From contig CASEVE010000012.1 in assembly GCA_949291295.1 (NCBI GenBank), positions 23,056 through 87,055 of the forward strand: a stretch of DNA of 64,000 nucleotides, written 5' to 3'. The DNA comes from an uncultured Olsenella sp. GTDB lineage: Bacteria; Actinomycetota; Coriobacteriia; Coriobacteriales; Atopobiaceae. Shown piece after piece: positions 1 through 6,873 of this stretch. A program made the position numbers and the translations under genes. Position 1 is the stretch's first letter. Each line of letters starts with the position of its first letter. The notes below the pieces were generated by a model that saw only the letters and a list, made by a program, of their open reading frames with translations, was not told where the DNA came from and did no database searches.

Positions 1-1
1 C

Positions 2-682
2 TACGGCGGCGAGATGCGCGAGGGCTTTGAGATCGAGCCGAGGAGCATCGCCGGGGCCACGGTGGCGCAGCTCGCCGACCAGGATTACACCGGCTCCGCG
101 CTGTACCCCACACCAACGGTGACGGTGGGCGGCAAGAAGCTCGTCCAGGGCACCGATTTTACGTGCACGTACTCCAACAACGTCAACGTGGGGACGGCGT
201 CGGTCGCCATCAGGGGAACAGGTGACTACACAGGCTCGCTGACAAGGACCTTCAAGATAGTTAAGCCCAAGACTGCTACCATGTACCGTCTCTACAACCG
301 CTGGACCGGAGAGCACTTCTATACCGCCTCCACTACGGAGCGCGACAGCCTGAGTGCTGGCGGCTGGACCTACGAGGGCGTTGGCTGGATCGCTCCGACC
401 TCGGGAGATCCGGTCTACCGCCTCTACAATCCGTGGGTTGACGGTGGCGACCACCACTACACGACGAGCGTTGCCGAGTACAACGCGCTCGCCGGGCTCG
501 GCTGGCGCCAGGAGGGCGTGGGCTGGCACTCGGGTGGCAACGTCCCGCTCTATCGCCAGTACAACAAGTACGCAACTACGGGCACGCACAACTACACGCC
601 CGACAAGGCAGAAAACGACGCGCTTGTTGCTGTGGGCTGGAAGGCGGAGGGCATAGGCTGGTACGCCGTTCGCGCCAAGTGA
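2..682 (+). CDS. C-terminal part of a surface protein with three DUF5648 repeats (5' truncated)
   Basis: The frame is open from the window edge, so the true start lies upstream. The visible part begins with a region resembling a bacterial Ig/MBG-like fold (about residues 15-90). Three repeats of about 40 residues follow, with the pattern [VLM]YR-x-YN ... H-x-Y[T] ... GW-x-x-EG[VI]GW, which is the DUF5648 repeat. The first repeat carries RLYNRWTGEHFYTAS, which recurs almost exactly in the unfinished gene at the right edge of the window. No sorting motif or transmembrane tail follows, so this end is probably a binding or cell-wall-interacting tip. DUF5648 repeats occur at the C-termini of secreted or surface proteins and their function is not established. 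A strong hairpin follows the stop codon. Confidence 0.85.
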   Translation, partial: YGGEMREGFEIEPRSIAGATVAQLADQDYTGSALYPTPTVTVGGKKLVQGTDFTCTYSNNVNVGTASVAIRGTGDYTGSLTRTFKIVKPKTATMYRLYNRWTGEHFYTASTTERDSLSAGGWTYEGVGWIAPTSGDPVYRLYNPWVDGGDHHYTTSVAEYNALAGLGWRQEGVGWHSGGNVPLYRQYNKYATTGTHNYTPDKAENDALVAVGWKAEGIGWYAVRAK

Positions 683-687
683 CAAAG

Positions 688-722
688 ATGAGGCGAAGGG
701 GGGCTGCCCCCTTTCGCCTCAT
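688..722. terminator. Bidirectional intrinsic terminator between convergent genes
   Basis: A 15-bp stem, ATGAGGCGAAGGGGG paired with CCCCCTTTCGCCTCAT-type sequence, closes a short GCTG-type loop. It lies between the stop of the DUF5648 gene and the stop of the minus-strand FUSC gene. The convergent layout fits a shared terminator. Confidence 0.75.
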
Positions 723-2755
723 TAGCCTACGTGGCGAATCTCGTCGAGGTAGGACGGGCGCTCCACGAGCGCGCCCCGCGCGTCGTCGATGGCCAGGCGC
801 AGCTCGCCCGCGCGGTCCACGTACTGCTGCAGCACGTAGCGCAGGTCGGGCTCGGAGAGCTTGAACAGTAGCTCCTCTGCGGCGTCAACGTTGGTGCCAA
901 ACCGCTCCGGCTCGCAGTTGGCCTCCGCGAGGTCGATGATGGTCTCAAAGGTCTTCCGCTCGTCCTCGCGCACCTCTCGCAGGCGCACCAAGAGCTCAAG
1001 CTGCTCGAGCTCGCACATGAGCGCCCAGAGGCAGAAGAGCATGCGCTCGGCCGCGTTGTGATACTGTGCCAGCGCCGCGATCTCGCGGTTCTTCTCGCCT
1101 GCGGAGGCAAGCTCCTCGACGAAGCCCGCCGCCTGCGAGTGGACCATCTGGAAGTGCAGCAGCGTCTCGGACGAGACAACCGTGTCCACACGCTCGTCGA
1201 GCGTGGTGCGCACGAGCTCCCACGAGCGGCGCACCATGTCGAGCATCTGGCGCATGTTGGCCACAAAGAGCCGGCGGTCCGAGGTGGGGCAGATGAGGCG
1301 GTTGACCAGCGCCACGGTAATTATCGCCAGCACAAGGCTCGCCAGGCGCATCGAGGTGGCGTACGCGTCGTCTATGGAGACGGACGCCATGCTCACGGCA
1401 TAGGCCGTGGCAAAGAACGCCGAGGTCACGCTGCCCGGCGTTGAGGCATAGAGCGGAGCTATGAGAATCATCCCCAAGATGGTGATTCCCACGGCGTCCA
1501 GGTTGAGCAGGGCAATGGCGTGCACAAAGACGCAGCCTATGGCCGTGCCTATCATACGGGTGCGCATGCGGCGCGAGCTCTCGTCGGGGAAGGGCTGGAG
1601 CAACAGAAACGCGTGAAGCACGTACCAGTACAGGTGGTCAACGGGAAACAGCAGGTTGGCGAGGCAACTTACCGCAAGGACGGCGCCGCAGCGCAGCGAG
1701 AAGCGCATCTCAAAGGAGTCGAGCGTGGGGCGCTTGCGAAAGAGCGCCACGCGTGCGCGGCCTGTCGGCGAGAGGTGCCAGACGCGCTGGTACGGGTCCG
1801 ACGCGGTGCGCAGGATGAGGATCGCCATGTTGAGGTAGCTTTGAAAGAAGATGCGGAAGCGGTCCTCCTCAAGGTGGGTCTTGGCGAGAAGCTCGTGTGC
1901 TCGAGGAAGCAGGCTCCGGCACTTCTCGGCGTCCCCACCGCCCGCGATTGCAAGGTCGAGCTCTCGCGTGAGGGAGGCAAGCTCGCGCAGGCAGTCTGCG
2001 TGCTGGGATGCGTTGCGGGCGGTCCAGTCGAGGTTTCCCGTGAGGTACGCGGTGCGCTGCGCCAGCGTGGCGAGCATGTCGAGGAGGTTTGTCACCCGGG
2101 CGGGCGCGGAGGAGTCCTCACGTGCGGTGTAGGCCAGCTCGGCCATCTCGCGGCGAACCTGAAGGAGCTCCTGGCTGAGGATGGGGCCCACGCCACCATC
2201 GGCGATGCGATTGAGATCGTCCGCGAGGCGCTGCACGTTGGCATGAAGCTCGGCGCGCGCCTGACGACCGTAGTGCGCTATCAGGCCAGAAACGAGCAGC
2301 ACCGCCGAGAGCAGGCCGCAGCTCGCGGCGAGGACGGCGGCCTGGGTGGCAAAGGTCTCGATGAGGTTTTCCGGCCGCAGCTCCAGGAAGGCAAAGAGCA
2401 TTGTGTAGGGAAAGTACCTGCGCGGGTTGAGCTGCGAGGAGCGCATGTAGACGAGCGCAAATGGCATTGCCAGGTTGACGAGCACGCACAGCACGGGGTT
2501 TGCCACCGCAAGGCGCGCCGCCACCAGGGCAAACGCGCTCACAAGGAAGAAGCGGGCATATTGGCTGGGCGGGTTGTACTTGCCAAAGCGCACCTCAAAG
2601 AGGGTGGTGTACGGAGAGACAACCAGCAGGTACGTGTCGCCAAACGCAAGGCTCACCAGCCAAAAGAGCGCGATGAAGAAGACGATCGTGGGCAGGGTGC
2701 CCACGAGCTTCTTGCGCTTCTCGTCAAGCCAGGTTGTGACTCGCCCGCGATCCAT
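722..2755 (-). CDS. FUSC-family inner membrane protein (aromatic-acid exporter/YccS-like)
   Basis: A 677-residue protein with two hydrophobic blocks (about residues 15-160 and 355-490), each with several membrane segments, separated and followed by soluble helical regions. This block-linker-block plan is that of the fusaric-acid-resistance-like (FUSC) family, which includes YccS and aromatic-acid or lipid-related exporters. The second block contains the typical cluster of short helices around residues 360-470. The ATG start has GGAGG just upstream. It lies 33 nt downstream of the NRAMP gene on the same strand and is probably the last gene of that operon. The substrate cannot be inferred. The family call is fairly safe; a role in export is inference. 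Confidence 0.75.
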   Translation of the reverse strand: MDRGRVTTWLDEKRKKLVGTLPTIVFFIALFWLVSLAFGDTYLLVVSPYTTLFEVRFGKYNPPSQYARFFLVSAFALVAARLAVANPVLCVLVNLAMPFALVYMRSSQLNPRRYFPYTMLFAFLELRPENLIETFATQAAVLAASCGLLSAVLLVSGLIAHYGRQARAELHANVQRLADDLNRIADGGVGPILSQELLQVRREMAELAYTAREDSSAPARVTNLLDMLATLAQRTAYLTGNLDWTARNASQHADCLRELASLTRELDLAIAGGGDAEKCRSLLPRAHELLAKTHLEEDRFRIFFQSYLNMAILILRTASDPYQRVWHLSPTGRARVALFRKRPTLDSFEMRFSLRCGAVLAVSCLANLLFPVDHLYWYVLHAFLLLQPFPDESSRRMRTRMIGTAIGCVFVHAIALLNLDAVGITILGMILIAPLYASTPGSVTSAFFATAYAVSMASVSIDDAYATSMRLASLVLAIITVALVNRLICPTSDRRLFVANMRQMLDMVRRSWELVRTTLDERVDTVVSSETLLHFQMVHSQAAGFVEELASAGEKNREIAALAQYHNAAERMLFCLWALMCELEQLELLVRLREVREDERKTFETIIDLAEANCEPERFGTNVDAAEELLFKLSEPDLRYVLQQYVDRAGELRLAIDDARGALVERPSYLDEIRHVG

Positions 2756-2788
2756 TGCCTCCTCCGCGACAACTTGGTCAGATTATTG

Positions 2789-4051
2789 TCACACGCCGAG
2801 GGCCTGCATCACAAACATGATGATGGTGAGCACGGTCACGGCAACGATGGTAAACCACGTGAGCGCGTTCCAGACGCGGCTGTTGACGTGGCGTCCCATC
2901 ACGTGCTTGTCGCTGGCTATGAGCACCATGAAAACGAGAAGGACTGGCAGCAACACACCGTTGATGACCTGCGCAATCATCATGATGCCAAAGAGGTTGA
3001 TGCCCGGGATCATAACCACGGCGGCCGAGACCACAATGACGGCGGTGATGATGCCGCGGTAGACCGGCGCCTCGGACCAGCTGCGATCTGCGCCGCGTTC
3101 CCAACCAAAGGCCTCGCACACGGCGCTCGACGTGATGCCGGGCAGCACGCATGCGGCCAAAAACGACGCCCCGGTGAGGCCGGCGCCAAAGAGCGCCTCG
3201 GCGTAGTCACCCACCAGGGGAGCCAACGCCGCCGCCGCGTCCTCGGCTCCGCTCACCGCAATGCCCGCGGGGTGCAGCACGGCGCCGGTGGTGAGGATGA
3301 TGAACCACGAGATGACGCTTGCTGCCACGGCGCCCGTCACGGTGTCGATGCGCTGGTAGGGGAGGTCCTCCGCGTGCGCGTTCTTCTCGACCACGTTTGA
3401 CTGCGCCAAGAAGAGCATCCACGGCGCGATGGCCGTGCCCACGCTCGCCACCAGAAGCGAGAGGTACTGCGGCGTTGCGTCCACGTGCGGCACCACGGTG
3501 TGCATGAGGGCGTCGCCCCAGTTGGGGCTCACCATGACGCCGGCCACGATATAGGTCACAAAGACGCACGCAATGGCGAGAAGCACCTTCTCGATGCGCC
3601 GGTACGAGCCGCTCATCGTGAGAAGCCAGATGGCCAGCGCCGCCACGGGAACGCTCACGTACACCGGCACGCCAAAGAGCGCGAGCGCCGAGGCAATGCC
3701 GGCGAACTCCGAGAGCGTGACCGTGGTGTTTGAGATCAGCAGCGCCGTCATGGCCAGGGCAGAGAGGCGCACGCCAAACTGCTCGCGGATGAGCGAGGCA
3801 AGGCCCTTGCCCGTGACGCAGCCCATGCGCGCCGCGGTCTCCTGCGCCACGATGAGCAGGAAGCACATCACGGGCACGGTCCAGAGCTGGTTGAAGCCAA
3901 AGAGCGCACCGGCGTTGGAGTAGGTTGCCACGCCGCCGGCGTCCGCGCCCGCGAGAGCGGCCACCATGCCCGGGCCCATGGCCGCGAGGATGAGCCGCGG
4001 CTCAAGGTGCGTGCGGCGCGTGGATGAGGGCTCGTCGTCTTTCCGCGTCAT
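2789..4051 (-). CDS. NRAMP-family divalent metal transporter, Mg-type (NRMT-like) metal site
   Basis: A 420-residue polytopic protein with the NRAMP (SLC11) fold; about 11 hydrophobic segments can be seen. The metal-site motif in the first helix is DAGGVAT near residue 37 instead of DPGN. The sixth helix has APWMLFLAQ where Mn/Fe transporters have MPHN, so the metal-binding Asn and Met are absent. Established knowledge: a subclade of NRAMP proteins with altered sites (NRMTs, with a characterised member from Eggerthella lenta, also Coriobacteriia) carries Mg2+. I therefore infer Mg2+ rather than Mn2+ or Fe2+. The ATG overlaps the stop of the upstream MgtE-like gene by 4 nt, which implies translational coupling. 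Automated annotation would probably call it a Mn/Fe transporter. Confidence 0.85.
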   Translation of the reverse strand: MTRKDDEPSSTRRTHLEPRLILAAMGPGMVAALAGADAGGVATYSNAGALFGFNQLWTVPVMCFLLIVAQETAARMGCVTGKGLASLIREQFGVRLSALAMTALLISNTTVTLSEFAGIASALALFGVPVYVSVPVAALAIWLLTMSGSYRRIEKVLLAIACVFVTYIVAGVMVSPNWGDALMHTVVPHVDATPQYLSLLVASVGTAIAPWMLFLAQSNVVEKNAHAEDLPYQRIDTVTGAVAASVISWFIILTTGAVLHPAGIAVSGAEDAAAALAPLVGDYAEALFGAGLTGASFLAACVLPGITSSAVCEAFGWERGADRSWSEAPVYRGIITAVIVVSAAVVMIPGINLFGIMMIAQVINGVLLPVLLVFMVLIASDKHVMGRHVNSRVWNALTWFTIVAVTVLTIIMFVMQALGV

Positions 4052-5895
4052 GCGAACAGCCCCAGCACGGTCAGCGAGAAGACGGCAACGGCAACGAGCA
4101 TGGCCACCAAGGAGAGCGTAAAGCCCGAGGTCTCCTTGTTGTTGGCGTCCCGGTGCCTAAGAATGGCCAGGTAGATAGGTGTAACAGCAAACGAGAAGAA
4201 CGTGGATGCCGCTGCTCCCGCGCCACCCGCGGTGAGTGCCGCGGCGAGCCCGTCGAGCGAGGCCGTGACGGAGGGGACGGCCGGCGACGCGATGATGCTC
4301 TCGAGCGCGAGCATGATGAGCGCCACGAGCGCGGCGAGCACCGCTCCGATGCCAATGCTGCGGAAGGTGAAGCCGATCATCGAGGGGGAGTCCTCGTCGT
4401 CCGGGTCGTTCTCGAGGAAGAAGTTGGTGACGTAGCTCACAGAGTCGTCCGCGAGCACAAGTGCCACGGCAAGCGGGATGGCCACGGCGAGCGTGCCCGC
4501 AAGGCCAACCTGCGCGCCCACAACGAGTACGAGCGCAAGCACGCCGAGCGCCCAGAGCGCCACCCATGCGTTGCGGCGCACGAGCCAGATGAGCGCGCTC
4601 GCGTGGCCGGAGTCGTCTCCCTCGGCCGTGCCACCGGCAACGCGCAGGTCCTCGGCGTGCTCCTCCTCCAGAACGTCGAGCGCGTCGTCGACGGTGACAA
4701 TGCCCAGCAGGCGCCCCTCGTCGTTGACGACGGGCATGGCAAGCAGGTTGTACTTGGCAATGTTTTCGGCCACGTCCTCTTGGTCGTCCTCGGGGCTTGC
4801 CGTGACCAGGTCCTCGGTTGCCAGCTCCGAGAGGAGCGTCTCGGCCGGAGCCACAATGAGGGCGTTGAGCGTCACCACGCCGGAGAGCTTGCCGTCCTCG
4901 TCGGTGAGGTAGACGTAGCGCACGGACTCAAAGTCCTCGTCCAGACCGCGCAGCAGCGCCACGGCGTCTGCGACCGTGGCGTCTTCGCCGATGGAGGCAA
5001 CCTCGGAGGTCATGATGCGGCCGGCGGTGTTCTCGCGGTAGCCCAAGAGCTGGCGGATGGCACGCTGCTCCTGGACGCCCATCAGGCGCAGGAGCTTCTC
5101 AGCCTTGTCGTAGTCCAGCTCGGAGACCAGCTCGGCGGCGTCGTCCGGGTCCATCTCGGAGAGCATGCGCGAGGCGTCGGTCTCGGTGAGGTTGCCCATG
5201 AGCTCGGCGGCCATTGCGTCGTCGTCAAACTCTGCCATGGCGCCGGCGCGCTGCTCGTCGTCGAGCTGCGCAAAGACCTGGCCGCGCAGGCGCGGGTCCA
5301 GCCGCTCGATGATGTCGGCGATGTCGGCGGGGTGCATGTCGTCGAGCGTCTTGTGGGACACGGAGAGCTTGACGTTTGAGAGGTCGCGCTCCACCAGGTC
5401 CATGTAGCTCCACGCGATGATCTTCTCGGGCATGGGGTGTCCGAAGGTGCGCGCCAGGCGCAGGGCCACGCGCTCCAGGGCGGGGTGCAGGCTGCGAAGC
5501 AGGCCGCGCGCGCCCACCTCGGCGCCGAGCAGGCGCAGCTGGGTTGAGCTGGTGTCCGAGAGCTTGAGGTCGTTTACGCGCACGACGCGCATGCCGTGGG
5601 TGTCCACGATCTGCTTGTTCAAGATGTCTCGGGCAAGCAGGACCTCGTCTGGCTGCAGGTACGAGAAGCGCAGGTCGGTGGCTATGACCTTGAGGTGGAC
5701 CTCGTTCTCGTCATAGGTGTCCACAAACTTGCGCCAAGAGATCATGATGGGCGTGCGACCGGGGCCCATGAAGGCCAGGCTCGTGATGCGGGGAAAGACC
5801 TCGCCGGTGGCGATGCCAAGGTCGGAGACCGTGCCGACCTTCTCGCCGTCGGCGTCAAGAACGGGGTTGCCCAAGAGCTGGGACAGGTAGATCAT
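4048..5895 (-). CDS. MgtE-like protein: PRC barrel, MgtE N-domain, CBS pair and an atypical membrane domain
   Basis: A 615-residue protein. Order: a PRC-barrel-like region (about 1-80) and a second related stretch (80-175), an MgtE intracellular N-domain (about 190-305, with the repeated DPDDAAELVSEL-type helices), two CBS domains (about 305-440), then about five hydrophobic segments (460-615). The cytosolic half matches the Mg2+-sensing part of MgtE channels. The membrane half lacks the conserved GNAGTQ-type pore motif, so it is not a standard MgtE pore. AGGAG precedes the ATG. It is first in an operon and overlaps the NRAMP gene by 4 nt. I infer a Mg-responsive regulator or partner of that transporter, or a divergent channel. 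Confidence 0.8.
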   Translation of the reverse strand: MIYLSQLLGNPVLDADGEKVGTVSDLGIATGEVFPRITSLAFMGPGRTPIMISWRKFVDTYDENEVHLKVIATDLRFSYLQPDEVLLARDILNKQIVDTHGMRVVRVNDLKLSDTSSTQLRLLGAEVGARGLLRSLHPALERVALRLARTFGHPMPEKIIAWSYMDLVERDLSNVKLSVSHKTLDDMHPADIADIIERLDPRLRGQVFAQLDDEQRAGAMAEFDDDAMAAELMGNLTETDASRMLSEMDPDDAAELVSELDYDKAEKLLRLMGVQEQRAIRQLLGYRENTAGRIMTSEVASIGEDATVADAVALLRGLDEDFESVRYVYLTDEDGKLSGVVTLNALIVAPAETLLSELATEDLVTASPEDDQEDVAENIAKYNLLAMPVVNDEGRLLGIVTVDDALDVLEEEHAEDLRVAGGTAEGDDSGHASALIWLVRRNAWVALWALGVLALVLVVGAQVGLAGTLAVAIPLAVALVLADDSVSYVTNFFLENDPDDEDSPSMIGFTFRSIGIGAVLAALVALIMLALESIIASPAVPSVTASLDGLAAALTAGGAGAAASTFFSFAVTPIYLAILRHRDANNKETSGFTLSLVAMLVAVAVFSLTVLGLFA

Positions 5896-6106
5896 GTGCG
5901 CTCCTTACGTGCGTGTTGCGTCGGCGGGCACGCCGCGGGAGCGCGCCGCAGGTTCATCGACGGTGAGGTCGAGGTTTCATGCGGACCTTTCTCTTGGATG
6001 GAATGACCGGTTGCCATTGTAGCCGATGGGGGTGGGCGCGCGGCAGGAAAGTCGCCGCCGTTGTTGGGGCGTCGCGCTGGTTGGCTGGGGGCGGGCGCCG
6101 TGTTGT

Positions 6107-6782
6107 GCCAAGAAGCACCGGCTGGCGCCGCGCCGCGGCCGGCGCCGTGCCGCGAAATTGTGCCCGATGCGCCCGTGCGCCAAGTCGATGCCGAGAAAAA
6201 CCGTTCGGTGTGCCGTCGCGGCTGGCGCCGTGCCGGGGAATCGTGCTCGGTGTACCGTGCCGGTTGGCTGAGCGCCGAGAAGGGCTGCTCGGCGTGGTGC
6301 GCTTGGTCGGTCGTGCGCCGCGAAATTGTGCCTGGTGTACCACATCGTCCGGTCGAACGCCGAGGAATCGCGCCGAGTGTGCTGCGGCTGTTGGTCGGCT
6401 GCCGAGAAGAACTGCTCAGCGCGTCGTGTTGGCTGTTCGCGCGCCGAGGAATCACGTCTGGTGTACCACGAGGGCCCATGCTTCGCCGAGAAATCGCGCC
6501 GAGTGTACCAGGGCCCTAGGTCGCCCCGGTACAGCTCGCGGCTTTTCTCGGCACTGACTTGGCGTTCGTGGTACACCGGGCTCGGTTCCGCGGCATCCCA
6601 CAGCCCCGACTGGTACAGTCCGCGGCTTTTCTCGGCGCGGACTTGGTCCGAGCGGTACACCAGGCGCGATTCCGCGGCCCCGCCCGTTTGGATCTGGTAC
6701 ACCGGGCCAATTTCCTCGGCGTGCCATCGCCGGAACCCGCCGTGGCCTGCTGCGCGCGGTACACCGCTCGCGTTTTCTCGGC
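6107..6782. repeat. Head-to-head array of 42-bp units (array A1)
   Basis: This fills most of the gene-free stretch 5896-6873. Left arm: ten units whose GCCGAGAA-like box starts at 6107, 6149, 6190, 6232, 6274, 6317, 6359, 6401, 6443 and 6485, so the period is 41-43 and mostly 42. A second box, GTGTACC, follows about 18 nt into many units. Right arm: the reverse complement (GGTACA ... TTCTCGGC), with boxes ending at 6552, 6594, 6636, 6678, 6720 and 6782. The switch of orientation lies near 6510-6525. Spacers between boxes are not conserved. I see no gene here; long open frames on both strands follow from high GC. From 5896 to 6106 there is only the leader of the minus-strand operon. Confidence 0.9.
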
Positions 6783-6873
6783 TCGTTCGGCACCGCCCCC
6801 GCGCCCGCCGCCACCCCGCGCCCGCCGCAGCGGCAATCGGCCGTATCATAGGGGCCACGAGAGGGGAGGCGCA

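Noticed and set aside
5896..6000. Mg2+ riboswitch (M-box) before the MgtE-like gene
   Set aside because: The leader is short and I could not find paired elements or conserved loops of the M-box; only a normal ribosome-binding site is visible.
6107..6782. CRISPR array
   Set aside because: Units vary, the period is 42 bp with two short boxes and no long identical repeat, the arms invert, and no cas gene is near. The same applies to 15509-16038.
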